A program made the position numbers and the translations under genes. Of a stretch of DNA of 64,000 nt, positions 7,931-18,043 are shown in pieces (positions within the stretch are counted from its first letter, which is position 1; every line of letters begins with the position of its first letter). The DNA is from Chitinophagales bacterium (GTDB taxonomy: Bacteria > Bacteroidota > Bacteroidia > Chitinophagales > Chitinophagaceae). The stretch covers positions 1 to 64,000 of the forward strand of contig JAATGQ010000041.1 of assembly GCA_015654595.1 (NCBI GenBank), written 5' to 3'. A model generated the notes under the pieces. The model made no database searches. It was not told the origin of the DNA and saw nothing but the letters and a program-made list of their open reading frames with translations.

Positions 7931-10372
7931 CTATTGTATGATTTTTTCGACCCGGGTCAGTTTACCGTCTTCATTAAACCCTTCCAGAACGACCCTCATC
8001 TTTTTGGTAATATCGTTATTAAAGAAATCGACAATGACGTGCTTGTTGTCCTTATCGGTCAACACATATGGTTTCCAGAACAAGGTCGTGCGAAGATCGG
8101 AGCTCTCATTCAGTGCGGAATTCTCCAAGTAGTTCGGAGAATAGAATTCTTTCGGAGAAGAATACCCGAGCAGCAGCACCTTATCCAATCCTTTCGCATT
8201 GGGATCAACCCTGTTGTCGTCACCGCCTTTCTTGGTATAAACGGCGATCGTACCACCGCCGCCGCCGCCAAACCCAACCCCGGACCCCGGGCGGAAGACC
8301 TTGACCATCGCGATATCCGAAACCGGCGTACTTTGCAGCTGCTGCGCGTCTACCTGCATCTCATTCAGGTAAAGGGTCGGCGTGCCGCCGCGCCAGGACA
8401 AGGCAGGCACTCCGCCAGGACCCTGTCCCGGGGTGATCTGCAAACCGGCCACCTTCCCCTGCAGGTACATGAAAATGTCCATCATCGCAGAGGCCAGCGG
8501 ATCGTTGACCAGGTCAAAAACGGTAGCATCGCCTCCGGAGAACATACCCGACGCATATCTTTCGTCGAGCTTTTCTTTATCGCTCTTTACGTGCGCCTTT
8601 ACAGTAGCCGCAGCCAGCTCAGTCACTTTCTGACCATTGATGGGTGTAGTACGCTCTATCTCCTGTACATAATAACGGTTGCGCCGCAGATAAGCAGAAT
8701 CCTCCGCCGTCCATCCTTCAAATGAAGAATTCAGCGGTTTGGACATCCGGAAACCTTTGTAGAGGCCGTTGTTGAACGTAACCGCCGCCTGACTGGAAAG
8801 CGCCCGGTTGACGCTGAACTGGTAGTAAAGGGATACGGTATCAAAAAAGACCATGCCCGCCAAACCAAACTTACTTCCGGACAGATGCGGTACGGAAATG
8901 GGATTCAGACCGGGACCGCCCGATCCTTTTTTAGACAAGAGAACGAGCAGAGACTCATCTTTACTGATCTTATAAGGATCGATACCCAGCACATCCACCT
9001 TTATCGAGAGATAATTCTGCTCGGGATTTTTGATGACCGGCGTGATCCCTTTCGCCACATTGTCCCACTTGAAGCGACGCCAGCCATGCGTCAGCATGAC
9101 CAGGTCCAGATGGCTCATCAACGAATCGGCAGTACCGCTGAAGTAATAGGCGGGATTGTGAACATAGCCGCGTAATTCCCCCGTGACCAAAAGACGGGAG
9201 ATAATATTGTCGTCGCCCGGGAACTCGCCGTCTGCCGTAGCATCGGTCACGGAAAGGGACAGATTGGAACGCATCGTATCGGGAACGTCGATGACCAGGC
9301 TGTTCTTTGCCCTGCGCGCCAATCCCTTCATCTGCACGGCTATCTCAGGCGTAAAAAGGAATTCGTGATTGTTGACAAAAACGACCCGCTCCGCCAGCGG
9401 CCGGAGGTCTGAACTAAACACCGTCAGCTGCAGAACACCGGATGGGAGCTGCGATGTTGGAATGGTGCCGCCGCTCATAAAATTATCTTCCAGGTTGATC
9501 TTAGCCTTATAGACCAGATGCTGATGCATATGCGCAATGATGATCAGGTGCTGCAATTCCGGGCCTCCATCCGAAGAACGGGCAACCGAAAAAAGAACTT
9601 TCTGATTGCTGGGGATCACCCGCAGAACCGCGCCCGAAGACTTTACCTCCGGCAGTTCTGTCCGGTGCTCGATGCCTTTGTCATCCTTCCAGACCGCCGT
9701 CAGCACATCGCCCTTGTCAGGCGACACCATGAACTTACCCATCCCATCATGATCCGGCGCAAAGGAAAGGATCTCCTTCCCCGTCTTATCCTGTATAACG
9801 CCTTTTACAGAAACAGGAAGACCGAACTGATCATTGGCTTTGAAAGCAACCACACTTTCGGTACCAGCGACCAGGTCTCCGCCTTCGGGAAAGAATTCGA
9901 GATGGATCTGACGGGGGACCAGCGTAACGGTACCCGCCGAGTCCAGTTTCTTATCGTAGATCCGGATATCTTTTTCGTAATAGAAGGCAGTATCGAAATT
10001 CGTCATCCACGTAGTATAAGCCCTGAAATGAAGATGACGGAACTTTACCTCCTTTGGCAGATCGAAGTTTCCGGCAGTACTCGATTCGGTGATCGGATAA
10101 ACTTTTCGCTGGATGATATTGCCGTTGGGATCGGAAAGTTCGGCAAAAAAGTTCTTGCTATATAGAGAAGGATCAGCCCCGGAAAATATATATGCCTTGA
10201 ACCAGATCGTTTCCCCGGAGTTATACATATTCTTATCGAACTGGATATGGATCTTTTCCTGGGGATAGTTGTTCGCATAGACATTCATCATCGAATCCAG
10301 CGTCTGCGCACGGAGCAAAACGGGAAAAAAGATAAGCAGGGCGATAGGCAATAGGCAACGATACTTCTTCAT
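7931..10372 (-). CDS. Envelope protein with MG2-like domain and TonB-plug-like C-terminus
   Basis: An 813-residue exported protein with a signal peptide at residues 1-22 (ending LLRAQ). The N-terminal part (about 30-140) resembles a macroglobulin MG2 domain, with EKIHIQFDKNMYNSGETIWFKAYIF. A series of beta-rich domains follows. Near 640-735 is a plug-like segment of TonB-dependent receptors (LQGKVAGLQI, WRGGTPTLYLNEMQVD, GGGGGTIAVYTKKGG), yet no 22-strand barrel follows. The family recurs in Bacteroidota but I know no defined role. It heads an operon with Nif3 and the zinc-ribbon gene. The M32 peptidase gene diverges 83 bp away. Confidence 0.78.
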   Translation of the reverse strand: MKKYRCLLPIALLIFFPVLLRAQTLDSMMNVYANNYPQEKIHIQFDKNMYNSGETIWFKAYIFSGADPSLYSKNFFAELSDPNGNIIQRKVYPITESSTAGNFDLPKEVKFRHLHFRAYTTWMTNFDTAFYYEKDIRIYDKKLDSAGTVTLVPRQIHLEFFPEGGDLVAGTESVVAFKANDQFGLPVSVKGVIQDKTGKEILSFAPDHDGMGKFMVSPDKGDVLTAVWKDDKGIEHRTELPEVKSSGAVLRVIPSNQKVLFSVARSSDGGPELQHLIIIAHMHQHLVYKAKINLEDNFMSGGTIPTSQLPSGVLQLTVFSSDLRPLAERVVFVNNHEFLFTPEIAVQMKGLARRAKNSLVIDVPDTMRSNLSLSVTDATADGEFPGDDNIISRLLVTGELRGYVHNPAYYFSGTADSLMSHLDLVMLTHGWRRFKWDNVAKGITPVIKNPEQNYLSIKVDVLGIDPYKISKDESLLVLLSKKGSGGPGLNPISVPHLSGSKFGLAGMVFFDTVSLYYQFSVNRALSSQAAVTFNNGLYKGFRMSKPLNSSFEGWTAEDSAYLRRNRYYVQEIERTTPINGQKVTELAAATVKAHVKSDKEKLDERYASGMFSGGDATVFDLVNDPLASAMMDIFMYLQGKVAGLQITPGQGPGGVPALSWRGGTPTLYLNEMQVDAQQLQSTPVSDIAMVKVFRPGSGVGFGGGGGGTIAVYTKKGGDDNRVDPNAKGLDKVLLLGYSSPKEFYSPNYLENSALNESSDLRTTLFWKPYVLTDKDNKHVIVDFFNNDITKKMRVVLEGFNEDGKLTRVEKIIQ

Positions 10373-10455
10373 ACGGTGAAATTATTGTACTGAAGTATAA
10401 AAAATGCAATTAATTTCGGAATACTTTCAATTTCTCCCTCAGAAAATATGTTAAA

Positions 10456-11967
10456 ATGATTTTAACAAAACCGACCAGCGAACTTTATATGGATTATTCG
10501 GCGCATATGAAAAAAATCGCCGACGTCAGATATTCCGCCGCAGTACTCCAATGGGATCAGGAGACCTATCTTCCACCCAAAGGCGCTGAGTTTCGGGGAC
10601 AACAAATTGCCACTCTTTCGGAGATTGCACACGAATGGGCGATCGAACCTGCATTGGGCGAATTGCTGCAGGAACTGTCACAGCGCGGCGATCTGACCGA
10701 CAACCAGCAGCGCAATGTCCAACTAAGCCTCGAAGACTATACAAAGCAAAAGAAATTCACGCCTGCATTTATCCGTCAGCTTAGCGAAGCCAGCTCAAGG
10801 GCTTTTCACAGCTGGATCAGCGCCCGCAACGCCAACTCTTTTGCAGTCTTTTCGGGGGAGCTGAGCAATATGGTCCAATTAAAGAAAGAAGAAGCAGAGA
10901 TCGCAGGCTATACTGGACACCGTTATAACGCCCTGCTGGATCAGTATGAGAAGGGATGTACCGTAGCTTTACTGGATAACGTCTTTGGCAGCGTCCGCCA
11001 GCCGCTGAAGGACCTGCTCGACAGGATCGGCCGCCAGCCCCAGGTAGACGACTCGTTCTTGAGGGGCTTTTATCCCCACCAACAGCAGTGGGATTTTGGG
11101 ATGGGGTTGATCCGCCAGATGGGCTTTGATTTCGAAGCTGGTCGTCAGGATCTTTCTGAACATCCTTTCACCACAAACTTCAGCAGCCAGGACGTTCGTA
11201 TCACTACCCGGGTAGACGAACAGGATTTTAATAACATGACCTGGTCCTGCATCCACGAAACGGGACATGCACTGTACGAACAAGGTCTGCCGGCAGACCA
11301 GTATGGATTACCGCTTGGCGAATACGCATCGCTGAGTATACACGAATCTCAATCCCGCCTATGGGAAAACAATGTTGGCCGAAGCCGCAGCTGGTGGTCC
11401 ACGATCTACCCACGCCTGCAAGCCGTCTTTCCCGAAAGGCTGGGAAGCATTCCGGCGGAAGCGTTTTACCGGGGCATCAACAAGGTAGAACCTTCGCTTA
11501 TCCGCACCGAAGCGGATGAGGTCTCTTATCATTTTCATGTCATGATCCGTTATGAGCTGGAAAAGAACCTGATAGAAGGAACGCTCGCGACAACGGACAT
11601 TCCGGCCTGGTGGAACGAAAAATATGCCGCCTGGCTTGGCGTACATGTCCCGGACGACAAACGGGGCTGCCTGCAGGATGTCCACTGGAGCCATGGAAGT
11701 TTTGGCTATTTCCCCACCTATAGCCTTGGCAGCTTCTATGCGGCCCAACTGTTTATAGCAGCTGAAAATCAAGACAATACAATAAAGCCAGGAGTTGCTT
11801 CCGGAGATACCTCCGCCCTCCTTCGCTGGCTGCGGCAGCACATTCACCAGTACGGACGACGCTTCACCAGTGAGGAATTATGCGCCAGGGCAACAGGAAA
11901 AACATTGGATGTCAGCTATTTTCTAGGCTATTTACTTGACAAATACGCTAATATTTACAACTTTTGA
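10456..11967 (+). CDS. M32 family metallocarboxypeptidase (Taq type)
   Basis: Carboxypeptidase Taq-type enzymes remove C-terminal residues other than proline from peptides in the cytoplasm. This 503-residue protein has the zinc motif HExxH as HETGHALYEQG near residue 263. The third metal ligand is in IHESQSRLWEN about 25 residues on. The N-terminus carries the family segment AVLQWDQETYLPPKG near 30-45. Length is normal and there is no signal peptide. The start is taken at ATG 10456; ATG 10489 (MDYSAHMKK) is a possible alternative. A lipoprotein gene follows after 14 bp and may be co-transcribed. Confidence 0.93.
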   Translation: MILTKPTSELYMDYSAHMKKIADVRYSAAVLQWDQETYLPPKGAEFRGQQIATLSEIAHEWAIEPALGELLQELSQRGDLTDNQQRNVQLSLEDYTKQKKFTPAFIRQLSEASSRAFHSWISARNANSFAVFSGELSNMVQLKKEEAEIAGYTGHRYNALLDQYEKGCTVALLDNVFGSVRQPLKDLLDRIGRQPQVDDSFLRGFYPHQQQWDFGMGLIRQMGFDFEAGRQDLSEHPFTTNFSSQDVRITTRVDEQDFNNMTWSCIHETGHALYEQGLPADQYGLPLGEYASLSIHESQSRLWENNVGRSRSWWSTIYPRLQAVFPERLGSIPAEAFYRGINKVEPSLIRTEADEVSYHFHVMIRYELEKNLIEGTLATTDIPAWWNEKYAAWLGVHVPDDKRGCLQDVHWSHGSFGYFPTYSLGSFYAAQLFIAAENQDNTIKPGVASGDTSALLRWLRQHIHQYGRRFTSEELCARATGKTLDVSYFLGYLLDKYANIYNF

Positions 11968-11981
11968 GGTAAATCCAGACT

Positions 11982-12401
11982 ATGAAGCGCCTTCGTTCTC
12001 CAATCCTCCTTATTCTGCTCACCCTATGCTCCTGCAAAAAGTTCATCGAAAAAAAAGAGCAACAGGCTGCTTTATCCATCATGACTAACGGACACTGGTA
12101 TGTAAGTGGGTATAAGCAGAATGATAGTGATATAACCGCTTCATTCTCAGGATTCCTTTTTAAATTTGACGACAATTATACGGTAACCGGTACAAAAGGC
12201 AGCTTTTCATCGGCAGGACAATGGTCTGTCGATATAAATGCCCGGACGATCACGGCAAATTTCCCGGCTTCAGGCGGCGACACATTAAAGTTGTTAAATG
12301 AAGTCTGGAAAATACACGATAGTTACGACGACAGCGTTTCTGCAATAACAACTGATCCAACAACCAACGCAACCGACATCCTACAGTTGAAAAAGCAATG
12401 A
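11982..12401 (+). CDS. Small lipocalin-like lipoprotein
   Basis: A 139-residue lipoprotein. The signal peptide ends in the lipobox LTLCSCKK, so the mature protein starts at a Cys near residue 16 or 18. The rest is a beta-rich domain with alternating segments GHWYVSGYKQNDSDIT, FLFKFDDNYTVTGTKGSF and GQWSVDINARTITANF, the pattern of the small lipocalin-like lipoproteins common in Bacteroidota. The ligand cannot be read from sequence. It sits 14 bp behind the M32 peptidase and 101 bp before the large PKD protein. Confidence 0.75.
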   Translation: MKRLRSPILLILLTLCSCKKFIEKKEQQAALSIMTNGHWYVSGYKQNDSDITASFSGFLFKFDDNYTVTGTKGSFSSAGQWSVDINARTITANFPASGGDTLKLLNEVWKIHDSYDDSVSAITTDPTTNATDILQLKKQ

Positions 12402-12502
12402 TCCGCCTTCCCTGAAGGACCACCCTATCATCCTGTCTATGGCTGTCAGCCCCATGGGCTGTGAAAACGACGCTATTCTAATTACCTAAACGAGCCGCTT
12501 CG

Positions 12503-15500
12503 TTGAGAAGAAAAATATTTATTGTCATCAGTCTCCTATGTCTGCTAGGGACCTTGCAAGGATTTGCACAGGCTCCCGTAGCCAGTTTCTCTGCCAATGT
12601 CACATCGGGCTGTGGTCCTCTGTCTGTCAAATTCACCGATCATTCTTCCAATACGCCGACCTCCTGGAACTGGGATTTTGGTAATGGATCGACCTCCACT
12701 CAACAAAGCCCTTCTTTTACCTATCTCAATCCGGGCACCTATACGGTAACACTGATCGTAAAGAATAGCAGCGGCGCCGACGTTATGCGGCAAACGGATT
12801 ACATCACCGTATTTGCCTACCCTATCCCGGCCATCTCCGCCAATCTTACCCTGGCCTGCGTACCAGCCGCAATCCAGTTTACGGACAAGTCGGTTGCAGG
12901 CGCCGGAACGATCACCAGCTGGAACTGGAATTTCGGTGACGGAACCTCCTCTTCGGAAACAAACCCCACTCATACGTACACGCAGACGGGCTATTATACT
13001 GTCGGATTAAAGGTTACCAATTCGGGAGGCTGCTCCAACAGTTATAATCTGACCCGTTATCTGCGACTGGTAGATGGCATCCAACCCAACTTCGACTGGG
13101 ATCAGACCTCTGCAGACTGCTCAGCCCCCTATACGCTGCAATACCGTAACCAGGCAGCCGGCCCCGGCAACCTCACTTATAACTGGTCCCTGGGCGGCGG
13201 TGCAACCCCCTCCTCTTCGACAGCCGCCAACCCTGCAGGAATAGTATACAATACCGGAGGAACCTATACGGTCATTTTACAGGTGACCAGCGACCTGGGC
13301 TGCAGCGCCCAGATCCAGCAGCCCGTCTCACTGAGTAATAATACTGCCGCGATCACCGGCCCGACACAGATCTGTATCAATACGCCGGCAACCTTTACAA
13401 ACGGCTCCTCTCCCACTCCTTCTTCCGCCGCATGGGTATTCGACAACGGCGCGCCAACCACAGGATCGAATGTCAGCAATACGTTTGCCAGTCCGGGAAC
13501 TCACCAGCTAAAGCTGATCAACACCTACGCTTCCTGCATAGATTCGACGACGGAAACGATAACCGTCGTCACCCAGCCCACCGTCGATTTTACCGCAGAG
13601 GTGACCAGCTCCTGTAAAGCTCCGCTGACCGTCCATTTTACGGATAAGACCTCTCCAGCAGCCAACAGCTGGTCATGGGATTTTGGAGACGGCACGACAT
13701 CCACGGATCAGAACCCCGTCCATACCTATACGTCGACAAACACCTACAACGTAACTCTAACCGTAGGCACTTCCGCCGGCTGCAGCAATTCGACGACAAA
13801 GACCGGCTTCATCATCATCCGGCAGCCGACGATCACCTTCAATGCAAGTACCCTGGGCGCCTGCGTCAGCAGTACTCCCACCAACAATACGCTCTATCCG
13901 CTGGCGCAGATCTCTTCTATCGATCCCGTAGTATCCTATTCCTGGATAGCTCCCGGCGCCAGCCCCTCCACTTCAGCAGCATCAAATCCGGGATTTCAAT
14001 TTTCCAGCCCGGGCATTTATACGATATCCTTGTCGATAATGACGGCTGGCGGTTGCGGAGCCAGCCTGACCGCAAACAACGCAGTCCAGATCGGAACACC
14101 GACCACTCCCTCCATCACAGCCATACCCAATCCGGTCTGCGGAAAACAACCGGTTACTTTTTCCGACAACACCACCCCGGCGGATCACTGGAACTGGTTT
14201 TTCGGCGATGGATCAGACACGGTAACCACCGTACCTTCGGTCAGCCATCGCTATAAAAGCACAGGGGATAATTCGGTTACGCTGACACTGGTCAACCAGG
14301 GCTGTGCACAGACGACTGTAAAAACCATCACCGTCAACCCGCCCATCGCCAGCTTCTCCTTCAAAACCGGATGCCCCAATGGTTTTGACGTAGCCTTCAA
14401 AGACGGCTCCTTACTCGATACGAAGCAGCCGGTAACTTATCTCTGGAATTTTGGAGACCCTGCCAGCGGCGCCAACAATACGGCCTCCGGCGCAGACCCC
14501 GAACACATTTTTACAAACAAGGGAACCGATACGGCAACCTATATCGTCACGCTGATCGTGATTAACGGCTCCTGTTCGGATACGGTGAGCAACCCCATCA
14601 CGCTTGGACCCACAACAGCAGCCTTTACGCCGGCGCCCTCCTATTGCGAGAATAAACTTTTCACGCTGACTTCTAACAGCTCAAACCCATCCCTGATCAC
14701 AAACTACAACTGGACAACAGATGATGGAAAGACACATACGGATTCATTGCCGTCCTGGACCATCTCTTATTTCTCACCGGGTAACCATACCGTAACACTC
14801 ACGGTGACGGATATCTATGGCTGCAGCAGTTCGGTTACTCAGCCTATCACGATTTCGGGTCCCATAGGCAAGTTCATCGCGCCCGATCCCGCGGGAGGAT
14901 GCGTCGATAAACTGATCACCTTTACTGACGCTTCTACGGTATTCGAAAGTACCCAGCCGATCGTCAGCTGGTATTGGAATTATGGAGATGGGTCGGATAC
15001 GCTCAGTTATACGAATACAGCGGTAACGCACGTCTTTAAAGATACTGGCTATTATGTCGTCTACTTAACGGTGAAGGATGCCAACGGATGCGCTTCGACC
15101 TATAATATTCCCAGGGCCTTCCAGGCAACCGCCCCGCAGGCCCTTTTTTCCGGGCCGGATAGCTTCTATTGTCCACAGGAATTGCTAACACTTAAAGATC
15201 GTTCTCAAGGATATGGCATATCCGAAAACTGGTCCTGGGGCGATGGCGCTTCATCCGCTGCACCAACGCATACTTTTGGTCCGGCTAACCAGACTTACAC
15301 TGTGGTGCTGAACGTTACAGACCAATACGGCTGTACCGCATCGGCAACCGATACGGTCAGGATACAGTCTCCTGTCGCAGCCTTCGATATATCGGATACA
15401 ACAGCGATCTGCACCCCGCTGGAGACCTATTTCACGCCGCACGCGCAATACTACGATTCTCTCTACTGGGACTTTGGAGACGGAACAACATCCACCCTGC

Positions 15501-16909
15501 CGACCACCTCACACTTCTATAATTCGTTGAACACCTTTACCGCAACGCTTTATGTACAAGGCCCCGGCGGCTGTATGGCGTCGACAAACAGAAAGGTAAT
15601 GGTCCTCAACCCTCAGTCTACGGTATTCACCTACTCTCCTTTGCGACAGTGCGATTCCATCCTGGTAACATTTAACATCGTTCCTCTTCCATGGACAAAA
15701 TGGACGCTTTATTTTGACGATGGCGCCGCCGACTCAACCATGATCCTCAACCCTGCTCACATGTACCGGACGCCTAAAAGCTATGGGCCATCTATGTATA
15801 TAACGGACCCGACGGGTTGTATCGTCCAGGTATCGGGACAAAGCGGCAACGTCACGGTATTGGGCGCCGTCCCCTTCTTTACCGTCAATAAGAGCGCATT
15901 CTGTGATCAGGGTGTCGTCAACTTTGCAGACTATTCCATCACCAACGACGGGGTCGCCCAGGAGATCTACAACTTCGGAGACGCCTCTCCCATCGTCACG
16001 CAGTCGGATGGCATCGCCGACTTCAACACGCAGCACGATTATACAACACCGGGCTTCTGGCCAGCCACCTTACAGGTCATAACCAACACCGGATGTAAGG
16101 CGGCCTATACGGACACGATAGCCATTTACCAGACACCTCATCCTGTCATCCAAACTAAAGGCTTGCTTTGCACAGGCCTGATACAGTTTGAAGGCAGCCT
16201 TACCGACCCACAGGTGGACACGATCTACTGGAACTGGACCTTTGGCAATGGACAGACAGGCGCCGGCCAGCAGACTTTTTCCAACTTCGCTCCTGGAAAT
16301 TATACGGTCCAGCTGAAGACTTCGGTCAGCCTTGGCTGTAGTGATGACACAACCTTCAACCTGACCGTTTTCCCGCTCCCTTCGATCATCGGTCCCCGGG
16401 AAATTACAACACCCGTCGGAGTGCCTGCCGACATACCATTTACCTATAGCGACAATATCGTCAGCTATACCTGGACCCCGGCCGAACACCTCAACTGTAC
16501 GGATTGCGCCGATCCAAAGGCAACATTGATCAATAGTGAACGCTACCAGGTAACTGTCCTGGATGCCAATAGCTGCGCCAACACAGATACGATACTGATC
16601 AGGACGATCTGCAACGACAAAAATTATTTTCTGCCCAATACGTTCTCTCCAAACGGAGATGGCGTAAATGATTTTTTCTATCCCCGCGGATCCAACCTGT
16701 ATAATATCCAATCCATGCAGGTATTCAATCGCTGGGGACAGAAAGTATTCGAACGGCGGGACTTTCCAGCCAACGCCGCCAATATGGGATGGGACGGAAC
16801 CTTCAATGGCCGCCCGGCTCCGTCCGACGCCTATGTCTATTTCGTACAGGTGCTTTGTGATAATTCCCAGGTAGTGGTATTAAAGGGAGACATCACGCTT
16901 GTCCGCTAA
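12503..16909 (+). CDS. Giant PKD-repeat surface protein with type-B T9SS C-terminal domain
   Basis: A 1468-residue secreted protein. The signal peptide is residues 1-22 (FIVISLLCLLGTLQGFAQ). The body is a chain of PKD domains; about thirteen core motifs of the form W-x-W-x-FGDG are visible, for example WNWDFGNGS, WSWDFGDGT and WNWFFGDGS. The last 90 residues (from NYFLPNTFSPNGDGVNDFF to the end GDITLVR) match the gliding-motility-associated C-terminal domain, a type-B T9SS sorting signal as in SprB. The PorP/SprF gene follows after 17 bp, as expected for a cargo/partner pair. The start is TTG at 12503; I find no in-frame ATG. A role in adhesion or surface motility is inferred. Confidence 0.9.
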   Translation: MRRKIFIVISLLCLLGTLQGFAQAPVASFSANVTSGCGPLSVKFTDHSSNTPTSWNWDFGNGSTSTQQSPSFTYLNPGTYTVTLIVKNSSGADVMRQTDYITVFAYPIPAISANLTLACVPAAIQFTDKSVAGAGTITSWNWNFGDGTSSSETNPTHTYTQTGYYTVGLKVTNSGGCSNSYNLTRYLRLVDGIQPNFDWDQTSADCSAPYTLQYRNQAAGPGNLTYNWSLGGGATPSSSTAANPAGIVYNTGGTYTVILQVTSDLGCSAQIQQPVSLSNNTAAITGPTQICINTPATFTNGSSPTPSSAAWVFDNGAPTTGSNVSNTFASPGTHQLKLINTYASCIDSTTETITVVTQPTVDFTAEVTSSCKAPLTVHFTDKTSPAANSWSWDFGDGTTSTDQNPVHTYTSTNTYNVTLTVGTSAGCSNSTTKTGFIIIRQPTITFNASTLGACVSSTPTNNTLYPLAQISSIDPVVSYSWIAPGASPSTSAASNPGFQFSSPGIYTISLSIMTAGGCGASLTANNAVQIGTPTTPSITAIPNPVCGKQPVTFSDNTTPADHWNWFFGDGSDTVTTVPSVSHRYKSTGDNSVTLTLVNQGCAQTTVKTITVNPPIASFSFKTGCPNGFDVAFKDGSLLDTKQPVTYLWNFGDPASGANNTASGADPEHIFTNKGTDTATYIVTLIVINGSCSDTVSNPITLGPTTAAFTPAPSYCENKLFTLTSNSSNPSLITNYNWTTDDGKTHTDSLPSWTISYFSPGNHTVTLTVTDIYGCSSSVTQPITISGPIGKFIAPDPAGGCVDKLITFTDASTVFESTQPIVSWYWNYGDGSDTLSYTNTAVTHVFKDTGYYVVYLTVKDANGCASTYNIPRAFQATAPQALFSGPDSFYCPQELLTLKDRSQGYGISENWSWGDGASSAAPTHTFGPANQTYTVVLNVTDQYGCTASATDTVRIQSPVAAFDISDTTAICTPLETYFTPHAQYYDSLYWDFGDGTTSTLPTTSHFYNSLNTFTATLYVQGPGGCMASTNRKVMVLNPQSTVFTYSPLRQCDSILVTFNIVPLPWTKWTLYFDDGAADSTMILNPAHMYRTPKSYGPSMYITDPTGCIVQVSGQSGNVTVLGAVPFFTVNKSAFCDQGVVNFADYSITNDGVAQEIYNFGDASPIVTQSDGIADFNTQHDYTTPGFWPATLQVITNTGCKAAYTDTIAIYQTPHPVIQTKGLLCTGLIQFEGSLTDPQVDTIYWNWTFGNGQTGAGQQTFSNFAPGNYTVQLKTSVSLGCSDDTTFNLTVFPLPSIIGPREITTPVGVPADIPFTYSDNIVSYTWTPAEHLNCTDCADPKATLINSERYQVTVLDANSCANTDTILIRTICNDKNYFLPNTFSPNGDGVNDFFYPRGSNLYNIQSMQVFNRWGQKVFERRDFPANAANMGWDGTFNGRPAPSDAYVYFVQVLCDNSQVVVLKGDITLVR

Positions 16910-16926
16910 AACGTAATGAAGAAGAA

Positions 16927-17946
16927 TTGAGACGAATCGTTCCTATATTATTTATCCTGTTGTCGGCCTCCACGGCCAGGGCACAGGATATTCATTTTTC
17001 GCAATTCTTCCAGACGCCGCTTTTACGAAATCCGGCACTGGCAGGGATCTTTACAGGAGACTATCGGGTCAACGCCATCTTCCGCGACCAGTGGACAAGC
17101 ATCTCCAATGCCTATAAGACAGGTTCGCTCAGCGGAGAATACAAATGGGCGGTAGGAAAGGGGGCGGATTTTTTAACGACAGGACTGGAAATCCTCTATG
17201 ATAAAGCGGGCAGCGCCGCGCTGAACACAACGGAGCTGCTGCCAGCCCTGACTTACCACAAATCGCTTAGCAACGATAAACCCATGTACCTTTCGCTGGG
17301 ATTCATGGGCGGCCTGGTAGAAAAGACACTCGATATGTCGAAGGTCACTACCAACAGCCAATACAATGGGACAGCTTACGATCCGGCCTTGCCCAACGGC
17401 GAAACCATTCTCTCTCCCAATGTTCATTATCTCGATGGCAGTCTCGGGCTCAGCTTCAACACGACTTTTGGGGCAGACAACCAAAACACGCTGTACACGG
17501 GCTTTTCCTACCAGCATCTCCATCGGCCAAAGAACTCGTTTTACAAGGATCCGACCATCGAGCTTGACCCGAAATATGTCGTTTCCGCCGGCGTAAAAAG
17601 TGTTATCGACGAATTCGCTTACTTTTCTTTACAAGGCGACTATAGTAAACAAGGCCCTTCAACGGAAACTATCGCCGGGGTGCTCTTTTCGTATAAACTG
17701 GGCGACGACCCGGAAAACGCTGATTATACGCTCAGCCTCGGAGGCTTCCTCCGGTGGAAAGATGCCGCCATCCCGATCCTCCAGCTGGACATGCAGCAAC
17801 TCTCGGTAGCCATCAGCTATGACGCCAATGTATCTGAATTGAAGACCGCCAGCCAGGGCGTCGGCGGTTTCGAACTGTCGATATCCTTCAGAGGATTCCT
17901 CGACAAGGAAGCAGCCCGCTTCAGACTCCTCTGCCCAAAATTCTGA
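16927..17946 (+). CDS. PorP/SprF family outer-membrane protein
   Basis: A 339-residue outer-membrane beta-barrel of the PorP/SprF family, which helps deliver and attach proteins with type-B T9SS domains. The signal peptide ends STARAQ, followed by the family hallmark DIHFSQFFQTPLLRNPALAG and later FRDQW. Alternating beta-strands run to the C-terminal strand ending in F. It is paired with the PKD protein just upstream. The start is odd: the TTG at 16927 overlaps the stop of a four-codon frame (ATG at 16916), and one extra base between them would give a single in-frame start MKK..LRRIVP. Confidence 0.92.
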   Translation: MRRIVPILFILLSASTARAQDIHFSQFFQTPLLRNPALAGIFTGDYRVNAIFRDQWTSISNAYKTGSLSGEYKWAVGKGADFLTTGLEILYDKAGSAALNTTELLPALTYHKSLSNDKPMYLSLGFMGGLVEKTLDMSKVTTNSQYNGTAYDPALPNGETILSPNVHYLDGSLGLSFNTTFGADNQNTLYTGFSYQHLHRPKNSFYKDPTIELDPKYVVSAGVKSVIDEFAYFSLQGDYSKQGPSTETIAGVLFSYKLGDDPENADYTLSLGGFLRWKDAAIPILQLDMQQLSVAISYDANVSELKTASQGVGGFELSISFRGFLDKEAARFRLLCPKF

Positions 17947-17993
17947 TCCTGCCAGCAACCGGCGCCGGCAATGCGTCCCTCCGAAGTTTTAGC

Positions 17994-18023
17994 TTGGTTT
18001 TCGAATAGGACCGCCTACATTTG
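17994..18023 (+). promoter_or_regulatory. Bacteroidota housekeeping promoter of the peroxiredoxin gene
   Basis: TTG at 17994-17996, a spacer of exactly 19 bases, then TACATTTG at 18016-18023. The peroxiredoxin ATG is 20 bases further on. Confidence 0.85.
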
Positions 18024-18043
18024 TCACTCTAAAACAATCAACT

